Assembly: GCA_900660155.1 (NCBI GenBank)
Contig: CABFPE010000241.1
Span: 144,962-208,961, forward strand
DNA: 64,000 bases
Reading direction: 5' to 3'
Source: Hofstenia miamia
Lineage: Eukaryota; Xenacoelomorpha; Acoela; Hofsteniidae
Each line of letters begins with the position of its first letter. The stretch's first letter is position 1. The notes beneath the pieces were generated by a model. It had not been told where the DNA came from. It worked only from the letters and a program-made list of their open reading frames with translations, and ran no database searches. Shown one piece after another: positions 20,392 through 33,860 of the stretch. The translations under genes were made by a program, and so were the position numbers.

Positions 20392-23300
20392 ATGCCATAT
20401 ATATTTCGTGTAACACTAACTTTCATGTAGATTAACTTATAGCAGGAATTACAACATCGTACATAAAATATAAGAAATATAATTCAGTGTCTTCTTCAAT
20501 TTTAAGGAGCTTTTTTTCATTGTAATTATATTGATATTGTATTATTAAAAATGTTGTACTCATTTACATTATAAAGTTTTTAACTTCAGAAGACATTCCA
20601 TATCATTTGAATTTGAATTGAATAATTATAATTTACTTATTTAAAAGTCATACAAGCAGTGCACTGCAGTATCCATTTCAACATGGACTTGATTTAATGT
20701 ATTTTCATATTGTTTGATATGTTCATAATTATAGTTATGAGAGTTGATGCACGGTTTGCAAATACATGAACAAAAATTATGGAATAGTGAAAAAACTATA
20801 TTTTGTCTCGGTAGTTATTATAGCGTCACACAAATTTCTATACCTATGAAACACAATTTGATAAGTGAAAACTTTCGTTAAAGATACAAATATTATAAAT
20901 ACAATCGTGAACAAAAGTGGTGCCAATTATACTTAGTGAGCTTTCGCAAGTCAGGACTAGCAATTTATAATTAGATAATACAAATTTTTTTCTTGGTTAT
21001 TATTAGTCTAATCCAATGTGGCCAATCATCAATTTCTACCATCCGTTTGCACAACGACAAAGATTGCATATCGCATCCAGTCCGTATGCACTTTACTATT
21101 CTAGGAAATTTGGCAATCCACATTAAGAAAATTTTGAGTTTCAATTTAATGTTAAATACTCATATTAATTTTGTTCAGTAATTTATTGAGCTTTTAAGTG
21201 TTTTATCATTAGAGATTTAGAAAGAAAAATTTGAAACATATTGTTTTGTTTTTAAGACTTTAAAGACCACATGTGATGATAGACAGTATGTCATCTACCA
21301 CCGTTATCTCATTTAAAAAAGGTTCACATTCGTTACTTAAGTAAAATAACCATCCAGGATTGTGGAGCAATTATGGTAAAAAAGTGTGTTACTTTTTTTG
21401 CAATTCCAGGCACTAAAAGGCAAACTTTAATAGTATAAAATTTTGAAATTAGATATTGATCATGAACATATTGGAATTGTAGTATTGGTATTGATACTGT
21501 AGTAGTAATCGGATAAAATTTTACATAGTACAAACTCATTATTGCTTTGATCTTTGCTATTTTAAGAATGGAGGCATAGAGATTCAATCTTCTTTAATGT
21601 AAATATATATATTCCAGTAGATTGAATAATTAGTATATTAGTTTCTATCATTGCATAAGTGATATAACGTATTTAATACAATTGACAATAAGGATAAACA
21701 AACTTGGTTACACGAACTGGTGTTTTTAAATTTCCGAGTAGATGTAAGTTTTTGCTCACACTTTTTATAGTAATGATTTTTTGTGATACAAATATTTATT
21801 TATATCTTCATAAATTCGTTTCTTTGATATTCTTTGGTCTTTCATATATATAAATATATATAGATGAAATAAAGGAAAAATTGTTGTAAACTGGCATGTA
21901 GGTAGACAAAACAGCATTCACATGAGTCTAATATACTTTAGACCTAGGCAATTCTAAAACTGTGTGATACCTTAGAAAATATTAACACTACAAATTTTAT
22001 ATAAATTTATCAATTCATTAGAAGAAACGTTAATGGTTTTGTTTCTAAAATTGATTTGTACTTGCAACCTAGTAATAATTACTGGTACTTTATAATTGAT
22101 AGAATTTTGAGGTCTTTGCTATTGAAAATATACGAAAATGACACTTTCAAGTAATTTTCTCAAGTAGTTTTCAATTTTTGCATTACCATTCTACCATTTC
22201 AATGTAAAGATTGTGTACATAGAGATCTACGGTCACTGAGTTTTGCTCATTTATGTATCCTATTTAATATATGAAGTAGAGGATTAAAAAGTACTACTAT
22301 GTATTAGTAGCAGTCTAAATGACTTTGATATTTTACAATACAGTAATATATTGTACGATCTTATGGAACACAATCTATAATTTGTGTAAATTATATGTTA
22401 TCATAATGAAAATGGTTAGTCAGAAAAACTGTTTAGTGAAAATGGGTATTCACGAGACAGCCCCATCAGACCCACAGGTCAGGCCGGGCTCGGGATTATT
22501 TTTGGGGAAGTTGAGTAACTATTAAGTAAGTACATGTTTATTAAATTAAAATGTATACAGAGTTCAACAACGATGGTATGCATGCAAATATAATTTTCCA
22601 ATGATAAAATGATAACACTGATGAGACAAACGATGATGTGAAGTTGTTAGTTGTATAGATACTTAATCATGTATTGCAGAAATTGTTTCTGTCTAAACTC
22701 TTTGTATTTACCTATTCTAAATTTTCGAGTGTACTGCAAGCGTTCTGGTTGAGTGATGATGAGAAGGCTTGGATATGTAGATAACACTTGAAATAACGTT
22801 GTGGATAGATGTAGTCTACGGAATGAGTGTGAAATGGGTCTTTTCCTGGATTCAGATGTTCCAGATATTATTGACCTTTCAGCTCTTTTAAATTATCTTG
22901 TGATTTTATTGTCCAAGAAATCGGGTAGAACAAGAAAACAAGGTGAGGCGTAGTCAAAAATGGAATAAATTATGTTTTCATTTATCATGCAAAATTATGG
23001 TACTGTTAAATCTCAATAAAATAGAGTTGGTGTTTAAATAATATTATTTAATCATATTTTAAAAGCCACGATGATTTGAATGCACAATTGTTTCATATTT
23101 GTGGCGATGATGTCGCTTTATGAGATAAGACTTTTAATAACTTATTTATCTACACAGTCATGTAAGCCAAACTTTGGGCCTTTTTGCGATTTTATCAATC
23201 CAAATTTACTTTAAAATTATGACCGTTTATCTCACATTTGATAGGGTTAATGAAGTTAAAAATGATGAAATTGTTTGCTTGAAAAATCTAATCTGTAAAA

Positions 23301-25751
23301 AACCAACTATTTTCATGAGCTTCTTAAATACCATAGCAAATATCTAATTTAAGGAAATTTTTATTCAATATCCACGATTAAATTTGATTTGCATTCCATT
23401 ACGGGCCCTTGAGATAGATCACTTGGGCTTGCCCTTACCCTTATGTTAATGTAGCCTTGTTCATCTATATTTTTATGAAGTTTATAATCATTACGTAAGA
23501 AGGACGTTGTAACTACTGCTCGATAGGCAAATCCAGCAAAACTGAAATAATCTAAAATAATTATTTATACCTTTATTTAAAAAACGTGAGTAAATACGAT
23601 ACATGTTGTCAATAAAGAATAGTCTAGAAAATTCCAAAATGCTAATCACATTATGAGCAAGGGACCAATTCTATTATAATTGTTATAAGCATAAGCAATA
23701 AAACTGCTTGGCATTTCCCAGTAATTTCATTCTGACTATGCTACTGATTTACTTTAATATTGTCAATAAATATTTTCTAATTTTGTTTTCTGATATACAG
23801 TTAATACTTCCGAATTCGCTTATCAATATATAGGAACGGGAAAAAGATTGTTGGATCAAAGCTTTAAAATATCCAGTAAGTATTGAAATGCAAGAATAAC
23901 TGGGTTTTAGGGCCAATTCGTTCATTTAACACTAACTACATATAACTATTTCAGCACTTTTTGGCTAACTATTATAGTTAGCAACATGTATACAAAATAT
24001 ATTAGTCAAGATGTACATCATAGCCCAAACTCATAAAATGATATTTTATGGGAGGCAACATAGTTTGCAAAATGCATAGAACAACTGATGCAGGTCCATA
24101 TCTAGGCATTCTGTAGCTATCCATTGCTACTGCCGCGTTCTGATTGACTGCTGTTCTGCATATTATCTCAACACTGATTGGACTGCATACCGCTGTTGGT
24201 CTTATGTCTGCTGCAGGTTTGCATTTAGTTGTGCTGCCTGCATGAATGTATATACGTAAATTTGATTGTTTTGAGTATGATAGCAAAGTTATATTTTTGC
24301 GTTTATGTTCAGTGGCGGGTTAAATACGATCAGAGGAGCCACATGAAGCAAAACTTGTGAGCTGAGAAAATTTGTGAAAATGCAAAATTAAATGGTGAAA
24401 ATAGACAGCGTCTTGGCAATCAATGATGTGCCAGGGTCTCAGCAATAGCCTAAGATAATTATATCAGGAATTCTAAACAGTATGATTGAAAATGAGCCAT
24501 TTCGTTCATTCCTTGAGAACTAGATAGGCTACAAATTGCAGCCTGAGTCTCAGCCTGAATGACATATGTAGATGTTGTGGTTGTTGGAAAAGAAAAAGAA
24601 ATGATGAAGCTTTCTAATTAAGGCTTTATGTATTGTTTGATGAGATACGTGATGAGCAAAGTGAACCTGTCTTGGCCGTGCAGGTTGAGCATTTAGAGAG
24701 CATAGGGAAGCCATTTGTAATGCATGCTTATTTATGTCGCTTTGAAGGCTGATGAAGTGTTTGTTCATTTTAGGGGAAGTTTTATGATGATGTAAATATA
24801 ATTTTTCAACATGCTTTTTGATGTTTCGTTTTAAAACCAAAAAAGAAATTTTCTTACAACTAATTTCCTTATTTTAGATATACTTGAAAACTATAGTGAA
24901 TTTCAAATTTTCATTGTATTTAATAGTGAATATCGAGTTGCAGTCACAACCATAGAAAAATCCTCGACAGTCTCCAAAGATTAATTATACAGTGAGGGAT
25001 CTTGTAAGAAATATTTCATCCAAGAATTCTCTGAATCTTCAGTCATGTAGTAAATGAAGAAATACTGAAGTCGAGTAAATGTCGAAAAAATTATTCATGA
25101 TTTACGTTTTACGTTATTTATTAGTTATATGAGTGCAAAATTGAATTTGGTTTTATATAATTAACTAGTAATTAGTAGATTAATAAAAAACATTGGTTCA
25201 AACGTTTTTGAAAATTTGGTACACGTGTCTAATTTTGGTTCAAAAGCAACAAACTCTATGCATTGGAATTGTTAGGAGCAATCCAATAGAAATGTCATTA
25301 ACAATCTGGTTGAATTGGTGTTCACCACAACGATGGCACCGGTCGGTCAGGACCATTGTTGGCAACTTACAGACCTGCAGCCTTTTGAAAATTTTTTAAG
25401 AAAAGCCGCTCATTGGCCAAATTAAAAAAACTTTTTACCTTATAAGCAGGGGATATTTTGCTTAGTTTGGGAGAAAATCCAATGAAAATCTATTATTATT
25501 GCTTTAGCAATCTATAGTACTGCAATTAGAAAAACAATTTTTAATTTATCTTTCTGGAATTTCTCATAAATTTTCATATAAATGGAATTGTTCTGCCTTT
25601 TCATTGGATGATTTTACTTCAGTGTCTTTCTGGAACTAACTAATAATATCAACAGAAGTTGTTTATAAAAAGAAGTTGAATACATAAAATCTACATTGGA
25701 AAATTTCAGAGAATTCATAAAATGAAGAAGTTTGAAGGCTTTTAGTTTTCT

Positions 25752-25788
<37 letters not shown>

Positions 25789-26752
25789 AATATGCATTGA
25801 GTAATATAATAAAATTAACCGACAAGAACAGGATGAAAACAAGCCTGCCTGGGATTAGCCGCGTGACGTTCCATTCCTTCAATCTCAAATTAATAAATTC
25901 GTTGCCTTTTGTTTCAAAAAGCCAATTTTTCAATAAGAACTAAACTTAATCTTTTCGATTGAAGATACTATCAATAAGAGCATAGGTTGTTAGTAAGCTA
26001 AGGTATATATCTCCTGAAAATATTCTTGTTAAAATATTTTACAAAATAGACTATTTGAAGAAAAAAAATGCTAAAGCGTACTAATTATTAACACTGCATT
26101 GCCTTCAAAATTCATTTGGCCGAAGGCAAGCATCTGCATCTAATTAGCAAATTTAGTGCGTTCTTCTTATGCCAAGGAAATAAAATTCAAATGTTCTTTG
26201 AAATAAATTTTGTTACATAGATCACTAAAATCGTAAGAAGTTTCATACCTGTATAAAAGTTTAACAATTTTTTAATTTTTTTCAGTGCCAATATATTTTA
26301 AAAACCTAACGCTTAAAAGTGCACGATTCATTACAAACGTTGTACACTAATATTTTCTTCATAGAAACTATTAATGAACAGTTTTAAAGAAAAAATATTT
26401 TTTCTCTAATTTCTAAAATTTATTTGAAAAAATTGTTGCAAATGTGAAATTAAACTAAGAACAAAATCATTTTAATAGTTAGATGCGCGAAAAATACTAT
26501 TTTATTTTGAAAGATTATTCCAAAATTTGTGATATTACATTATTTGGCTGTTTTCATATATAATGGAAAAGTCAATCCAAATGTAAGGTTAGATATAGTC
26601 CAATTTTTGTTGAGCACAAGAAATTTTAGCTTGTGTAAAACCAAAATGTATTAAGCAAATACCCATTTGAAAATATATTTTGCTTGTTTATAGGCAAAGT
26701 TTTTAACAGTTTTTTGATGATTAATTACCTTATCATTTTAGCAGTGATTAAT
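20392..26752. other. Non-coding AT-rich region
   Basis: No supported gene. Short frames at 24002-24286 and 24550-24840 (minus) have no motif. A TA dinucleotide run lies at 25757-25784. Just before the B-box gene, TTATCATTTTAG (ending 26740) would fit a 3' splice site, so an upstream exon may lie in this region. Confidence 0.45.
25757..25784. repeat. TA microsatellite
   Basis: About 14 uninterrupted TA units. Confidence 0.9.
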
Positions 26753-28370
26753 ATGGATGGGGTATCATCTAAAAATCCAGAGAGTGTCAAACCAAGCCTT
26801 CGTAATTTAATTGATTCAAGGACTTGCAATAAATGTAAAAATTTAATGGACTACAACGATATGTTTTTGTGCAAGGAATGCACTAGTATCTTTTGTTTAA
26901 GCTGTTCTAGTAACCACAACCATCTCTGTTGTCCCATTGTTTATGAAAATCCATTTTTCTGTCAAGAACATGCAATGAAAGTTGAATTTTTTTGCAGAGA
27001 AATTTCGTGCAAAAATTCCTGTTTGTAAAAGCTGTGCGAAATCTAATCATCGAGATCATTTAGTGGTTGACGTAATAGACGAAGCTTTCCAACTTTTAAA
27101 AGACTTATCCCATTTGGAAGAATTAAATGCAGAAAAAATTGATGAAATGCTTTATAGTCTGCATAGACGAAAAGATGTTCATGATAAAGAGCGGAAAAGG
27201 GCAAAAGCTTTGCTTAAGTCCAGACATGATTTTGCTGTCAAGATCGCTAATGAAATTTTGAATGAAAAAACTAAGGATTTGACTTCACTGAACACTGACA
27301 TCTCAAACGAAGAGGAAAGAATAAAGAAATTTGTTAAACTGCTCTCTGTTTTAAGCGATGCCAATCAAAGATATTCACCAAACGTGTTAGACTTGAACAT
27401 TCTCAAAGATTATGAAACCATTACCACCGCCTATAATGCAGCAAATAATCTAAATTTTGAAGAGGTTGAATGCAAAACACAATGCATCAAACCTGCAAAC
27501 TTTTTATACAAAGACGCAGAAAAAGAGATGGAACTTTTAATCGGCAAAATTGAAACAGGAATGGATATGAGTTTTTTTCTGAACAACGAAGAAGAAATGT
27601 TTTCATCTGTTGTGCATGAAACTAGATATGAACAGGTAAAAGATATTCAATACGATTTGGAAGGTAGTGCCTTAGTCATATTGAAATGGAAAAAGATGAA
27701 GTATATTATTACGAAATTATACAAAAATCAGATGAGTGAAGAGTTCGAGCTTAAAACCCCTATCAGCGACGAAAGTAAGGCAAGTATATATTTCTTACGC
27801 CAAGGAATTTTGCTACACACTACAAACACGTTGTACTTTACAGAGAATATGTCATCTTGTAAAGAAGTTACCTTAAATATTTGCCCTTCAAAAAATATAA
27901 CACTTTTATGCGTTAGTCATTGCAGAAACTTTGTATATGTTAGCCAAAGCAATGGTTTTGTCTGTAAATACAATTGTGCAACGGAGAAGGATGAACCTTC
28001 TAAGACAAAAGTTCCATTTCCTAGTATTATGATGAGTGTTTGTGTGGAATTAGATCACATTGCATTTACTGGAGAAAAAAATGGAAAAGTTTCCATAATT
28101 TCTTATAACATGGGCAATATTGTGCATACCTTTGAAGGGCAGGCTTGTCTTTATCAAATTGCAAAATTTATTTCAAGAGACATGATCATCGCATATAATG
28201 AAGAAGGTTTTTATGAATTTCTAAACATACGAGACAAAGATTTTAGCAAAAAAATTTACCACAGGAGTAGCAGTGGAGAAGTTAAGTCGATCGCAGTTTC
28301 TTGGAATTCTGTGTTTGTATTGTTTCAAAAAACATTTGATATTTTCAAGATTTACGAAGTTCGTATTTAA
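26753..28370 (+). CDS. TRIM-like protein with two B-boxes and propeller-like tail, one frameshift
   Basis: The only convincing host-type gene here. ATG 26753 was chosen because the preceding in-frame codons look like intron (hydrophobic run, then a TTTTAG splice-acceptor-like end). B-box 1 is C25-x2-C28 followed by CKEC, CLSC and histidines. B-box 2 begins CQEH, then FC, C, CKSC and NHRDH. A long lysine/glutamate-rich coiled coil follows. The last ~250 residues consist of repeating short beta-like stretches, resembling a WD/NHL-type propeller without clear signature residues. There is no RING finger, so ubiquitin-ligase activity is doubtful. A run of five A at 27011-27015 carries one base too many or too few inside B-box 2: sequencing error or real break. 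About 538 residues if read through. Confidence 0.75.
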
Positions 28371-28385
28371 GTGTGTTTTGTGCAT

Positions 28386-28465
28386 ATTTTTAATTTGTAA
28401 GTTATGTATTGTAATTTAGTGGACAGTGATTTTTATATATTTTATAGCAATGCTATATATATATA
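28386..28465 (+). repeat. Direct repeat left of small gap
   Basis: About 70 bp after the B-box gene repeated almost exactly at 28549-28625, on the other side of an 83-N gap. Both copies run into AT dinucleotides. Most likely two ends of the same sequence that the assembler failed to merge. Confidence 0.85.
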
Positions 28466-28548
28466 NNNNNNNNNNNNNNNNNNNNNNNNNNNNNNNNNNN
28501 NNNNNNNNNNNNNNNNNNNNNNNNNNNNNNNNNNNNNNNNNNNNNNNN
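28466..28548. other. Assembly gap, 83 N
   Basis: N run between two copies of the same ~70-bp sequence, so the real gap may be an overlap. Confidence 0.98.
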
Positions 28549-28614
28549 TTTTTAATTTGTAAGTTATGTATTGTAATTTAGTGGACAGTGATTTTTATAT
28601 ATTTTATAGCAATG

Positions 28615-28650
<36 letters not shown>
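28549..28650 (+). repeat. Direct repeat right of gap, with AT microsatellite
   Basis: Second copy of the sequence at 28386, followed by an AT dinucleotide run (about 28617-28648). Confidence 0.85.
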
Positions 28651-28652
<2 letters not shown>

Positions 28653-28905
28653 TATCTGAGGTTGTTATGCCAGTGTGCAAATTACTTATGCCTAAATAAG
28701 AGTTGCACCAAATCAAAATATATATTATTTTGAACATAGAGTGGTATACTATGCTTGATTGAGCCTGTGCTTCACCATTGTATAACCTCTTGTTTTAACA
28801 CTCTTGCAAACAATTAGAAAACAACCTGTCTGATGTTATTATGTATACATAGCATAACTGTCAACACGGGGCGAAATTTTGTTTATTTTTCACTCTAAAA
28901 TTAAA

Positions 28906-29420
28906 ATGGGTAAAAGCAAAGACTTATTTAGCAGAGAGAATGACAAAATTGTGCAGTTACCAGCCGAAAGCAAATCAACGTTGGAAATTTCAAAAGCATT
29001 GCACAGAGACCACAGAAAAGTTAAAAAGTAGTGAATGACATGAACAAAGAGTTGACACGAACCAAAGGAAAGGGTTTCAAGAACATCAGTACCAGAGACA
29101 AACGTAAAGTAAAGCAAATCCTTATCAAAACTCTTTTATTAGGCAGTTCTGAAGTTTTTGAAAAGCCGGCTAATTAGGTGTAAAACGAGACAAATGATGC
29201 AGAACACTTAGGACACTTCCTGAAATCAAGAAACCTGTCATTAGACCACCTCTATAAAGTGAACATCTAACAACGTTGAAGTGGGCAAGAGAAAATCTAA
29301 AAATACTTTAGCCACGTAATTTTCACAGATGAGTCTCGAATAATGCTGGATGTTCCAGATGGGCGGTCAAAAGAATGGATCTTTAATGGTCGAACAGCTC
29401 ATACTCGACTAAGATCAGGC
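28906..29420 (+). pseudogene. Tc1/mariner transposase fossil
   Basis: It begins MGKSKDLFSRENDKIVQL, matching the helix-turn-helix start of Tc1-type transposases, and stops after ~42 codons. A second piece (from 29039) continues with a basic KGKGFKN segment typical of the linker. Further on, TLKWARENLK and HVIFTDESR (29313-29339) match the catalytic region around the second aspartate of the DDE/D triad, followed by a tryptophan segment (KEWIFNGR). Stops and frameshifts separate the parts and the C-terminal third is missing. Inactive; no inverted repeats were identified. Confidence 0.75.
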
Positions 29421-32317
29421 CTAAACCGGTCCAGTCCATTTAAATCCGGTAAATCTGCAAGAGCCCGTTAATCAGGTTAAAATCTGGTTAAAAACATAGG
29501 AAGAAATTAGGTTCATTTAATAATCTGAGAAATATTGTCTTCAATTTCACGCGGATGAAATTTGCTATGTTAATACATTAGTGAGAAAATGAAATAATAA
29601 ATTCTGATGTTTCTTTATCATCTAGAAATGCATCTACGATCAATCCCTGTCAGGAAGGTTTTGTCTGACCTTTCACTATTACATATTATGTTGTTGATCT
29701 GTTAAAGAACTTGCAATGATTTTCAAAAATTTTATTCCCGACGTCGGTTTTTCAATAGAAAAATTAAAATTGTATATTTCAAACATGTTTTACACCAAAA
29801 CCTATTAATCTATGAAACCATCTACGATTATTTATTGCTGACTAAACCTTGTTTAAATCACGCTATGTTACTTTGTTGTAAAGCATGTAATGAACTTGCA
29901 AATTGAATTATCGCACAACACTTATTTTGAAGCAAAGAAATTTAGTTTTCCTCTGCTTAGTGTTGTGCAATTAAAATAATTCAAATTTTTTGAGATGAAT
30001 GCAATTTTTGAATTTCAAAATTTATTAATTACAATGATAGCAGTATAACAAAACAATAGGAATTGTGGCAACGGGTGGAAGGATTCCTACTTGTCATTCT
30101 TGTCTTAATCTACATTTTGCCTCTCAAATTATGGAATTGCAATAATCCATGTACTATTTGAAGAAAATTATCAAATTTAGGTGAACATGATGCATTATTG
30201 ACTTCAGCATTGTTGCTAGGCTATGTTTCATTTAAAGAAAATTATTCAAAAAGTTCTGAGTTTCTTATTCTATTTCGTTTTCTGTAACTGCATACATTTC
30301 CTTCATTAAATGTTGATGTTTGCGTGCATTTTCAGTTTGCTTTATGAAAATTTCATGTGTAGGATCATGAAGTTGATATAAGAAAATATTCGTGTGGTGG
30401 GGACTGGGAAGGATTGATCAAAATTCTGCCCCATGGACAAACTTTGAATGTGTGATTTGACGCACATTCTTACAAACAGGGGAATGAATATCAATTACCG
30501 TAAACTGGGGTAGCATTGAACACTACACATATTCCTGTTTACATATTTCGCGAAATCAAAACAAAATTGCAAAACTTTGCTCTGTTAAAATGTGGGGGCC
30601 TAATAGGTGATGTTCCTGGAGATGTAACCTATCCATAATAACAGAGAATTTGTAAAAAAGCACAAAAATATGGGCGTTCAAAGTTACCCGTGAATTTGAA
30701 CTTAGGATGTAGAATCAATTTGTTATTTTTACCACTGATATATTACCAACAAGACTAGTTCCTGTTTACTTTTCTTTTAGGGTAACCATAATGGCTCTAG
30801 GAGTTTTTATATCAACTAAAAACTGGCATATCATTTCTAGTTTTATATGTATCAACAGAAACTAAATTATACTTTAATGAGTGCATTAAAATTTTTTATT
30901 TCTTGAAGTTATCATTATAATTACAACTTTATGTTTGGTAACATCTTACTCTTATTTAAATGTAATGGTAATAATCTATAATTAAGATGTCAGGTTGTGA
31001 TAACAACATTGTTAAATTATTTTTAATGTATTAAAGAAATTATCTGTTTTTGCTGAGGAAAGCAGACCATCTAGAAAAAATGTTGACTGGAAATAAAGTT
31101 CAATTTCTGCAATTAAATGATTAATGGATTGGCAATTTGTAATTTGCAATTTTGTTAAGAATAATTTTGTATACAAGATATATGAAAAATAATAGCATAA
31201 GCAGCACTATCATAAAAATTGGTGTGCTGCTGCCTCATTTTTGCATAAAAACAATTTCTTTGCTAATAATAGAAAGCAAATTGCAAATAAAAGTGCTATA
31301 AAACAGTTTCAAATTGCAATCTAATTTGATTTATATTATGTCAAGCATATAGAATTAACACAATTTCAAGTAGAAATACTCAAAAACACTGCATTCAAGT
31401 TTTCTATTGAGACAGAACTAAGTCTTTTTTGTCCTCAACTTCTTGTCAAAAAGGTTTACAGATTACTTATGTTTGTTACAAATAAATAATTCTTTCAATC
31501 AAAGTAATGTTGCATTTAACAAATAATTTAATTTGATCATTTTTGGGGTAATATCTCAATAATATGTTCAGTACAAAAATCTCAGTTCAAGCATACATTA
31601 TTACAGTTTGAGTTAAATTTGAGAATTTTTGAAAAAAATTCTGATATTATTTCAGTTTTCTCAAATTACATCAAAATTTCTAGTTTCTTTGAGGAAACAT
31701 ATATATTTTCAATTGATGTAGAAACTGATGTTTAAAATTGCAAACTGATTTAAAAGTCTCAGCCACAAAAAGGATGTTCAACACTTTGAGTATATATTTT
31801 TTGTACTTAAAATTTACATATATACAATGTTACATATATAGTTTTTGAATGTTCATTAGCTTCTCATTATATGTCTTCATACAATGCATTGATGACAATG
31901 AATTTTCATGGATCAAAAGTTTAAGTAATTTCATTAAGCTAAGCATTAAACAAATGGTTTTACTGTATTTTGGAATTTGAAATTTCATTCTATTTTGCCC
32001 ACCAGAGTACATTTATAGTCTTAACATAATGTCTAAAATAATGCAAATCAATATGTAAGGAAACCAAGGAGAGGAAGAGTAGTTCTATACACATGACTAG
32101 AACTGATTACAAATAAAAAATGACTAAAATATGTATATTACACTTCCTTAAGTCATGTGCATGCAATAAACCATATTAGTATTTACATTAGTAACTGTGC
32201 ATTATATTTGTAACTTGATAAGTTTGTGTATTTATTGTGTTTTGAATAATGATGTCATGTCACATTATGTTCAATAAAATTTGTTTATTATTTAGCAGTA
32301 TTTAAAGATACATGATG
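29421..32317. other. Non-coding AT-rich region
   Basis: No gene found. One small inverted-repeat pair (30508-30689) is listed separately. Confidence 0.45.
30508..30689. repeat. Small inverted-repeat pair, possible MITE relic
   Basis: GGGTAGCATTGAACAC at 30508 faces GCGTTCAAAGTTACCC at 30674, imperfect inverted repeats 182 bp end to end. No target duplication was identified. Could be a small non-autonomous DNA element or coincidence. Confidence 0.3.
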
Positions 32318-33558
32318 TTGCAGATTTTTTGAGATGTTCAGAATAAAATGCTGACAGTGATAAAAAAACATGTGGGTTCATATTAAAGAAGGTCCAATGA
32401 ATAAAGACTGATACCATTACTGAGTAATCTAAACTAATCCTTGAGTAGAGGATTTTAATGAGTTCAGTGATTGAGAAATTGCTGTTATTAGCTCAAATTA
32501 AAAATATTTTCCTACAATATGGCTTCCTTAAGCCCTTTGGTAGTTCACAACCTTCCATATTGAGAGGTTTAAAAAAATCTGTTTTATCAAGTTTCACAAG
32601 TCTACAAAAAACATGTGTCCATTTTGCAGTATACCAGTGTGTTCATCTCACAAAGTTTCAATTATTCAATGCAAATTATGTTTTGACTTGTTTGACATCT
32701 CTATGTATAAATTTTAAATATGCATACTTCAGTTCAGTTGTCTGAATTAATGATTGAAATACTTATTATTGCACTCATTAATTTATGTACTTAAATTAAA
32801 ATGTGTTAAATTATATTGTGGCATTAGTATGAAATCAGCTATCAGTCCTAAGTCCATATCATTTGAGGGATTCATGATGAAGCATTGATTTACCAAAGCT
32901 ACAAGTTAATAAATAACTCCTCCTGCTAAAGCACCCTTCCTAATAAAAGTAAAAAATAAACAGGAGATTGTGAGAGGGAAGATTGACCACACTTGTGTAA
33001 TATCTTCTACCAGGCATTATCACTGTTTATCTACTGTTACTGTATACCATTAGCTGTGTTATTGCGGGTAAGGATTTACTTGTTGTTACTGCTTGACTAG
33101 TTTCTTCTGTTAACTTATATAACCTAGAACTAACTGCTCACTTTTTAGGTGATGAAGCCAAGGGGTAATCTCTATAATGATCTTCTGATGGGCATCTGCC
33201 TGAAACAGATCTCCACATCCAGTTTCACAATTCCATCTGATCCTTGAGTGCCACTTCTCAGCTCAATCAATATAGCTTATGTGTACCCTACATTAGCTCA
33301 GTATGGGTCATTAATTTGGATCTAAATTAATATTAATATAATTCCTAGAGTTCAGTCATCCAACCATTTACTGACAATTAATTATTTAATACATGTAGAA
33401 ATGAAATGCTAGTCGGCTAATTGAGAGAAAAACCCCTATGCCTAACATATGTGCACTTTCATGATCTGGCACAAAGACCCTAGAATCATTCCCTGTGATG
33501 TATCCAGACCACTACTAATGCCACTCAATTAGCTCAACATTGTACTAAACAATCAAAC
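32318..33558 (+). repeat. 1241-bp block, copy 1
   Basis: Aligned without gaps to 50546-51786; I noticed only about three mismatches. It ends abruptly at 33558, where element B begins. The second copy is preceded by a 1000-N gap and followed by element D. A 95-codon frame (32458-32745) is identical in both but has no motif. Either an allelic or assembly duplication, or a recent segmental duplication. Confidence 0.93.
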
Positions 33559-33860
33559 TGCAGATCCCTGGTGGGAGAGGGTTTTTGTCTGTTGGTCTCT
33601 CTGCCCTTGAATTGGCCTTGAGGACTACTAGGACGCCTTCCCACTCTATGTTGTCTATTCATTGGTTCCTCATTCTCGTCCCTTCTGCCTTTGATTCAAC
33701 GTCTGGTTTGAGAACTTCTTCACACTCTCCTTCTACTGTTTGTTGTTGAGAACTCCTCTGGTTGTTGGGTTCTGCGTACTCTCTTGTTCATCAGTGGGTG
33801 CATCATTTTCTTCTAATTTCCTAAATGCAGTTAGTAAATTTATATCCCATATTTCAGGGT
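33559..33860 (-). pseudogene. ORF3 N-terminal stub of element B
   Basis: Minus-strand frames overlapping and following the end of pol give basic low-complexity peptide with VGRRPSSPQGQFKGRE, like the QLKGM repeats at the N-terminus of ORF3 in element A. Cut off at 33559. Confidence 0.45.

Noticed and set aside
32458-32745. 95-codon frame in the duplicated block as a gene
   Set aside because: It is identical in both copies only because the DNA is; no motif and AT-rich composition.
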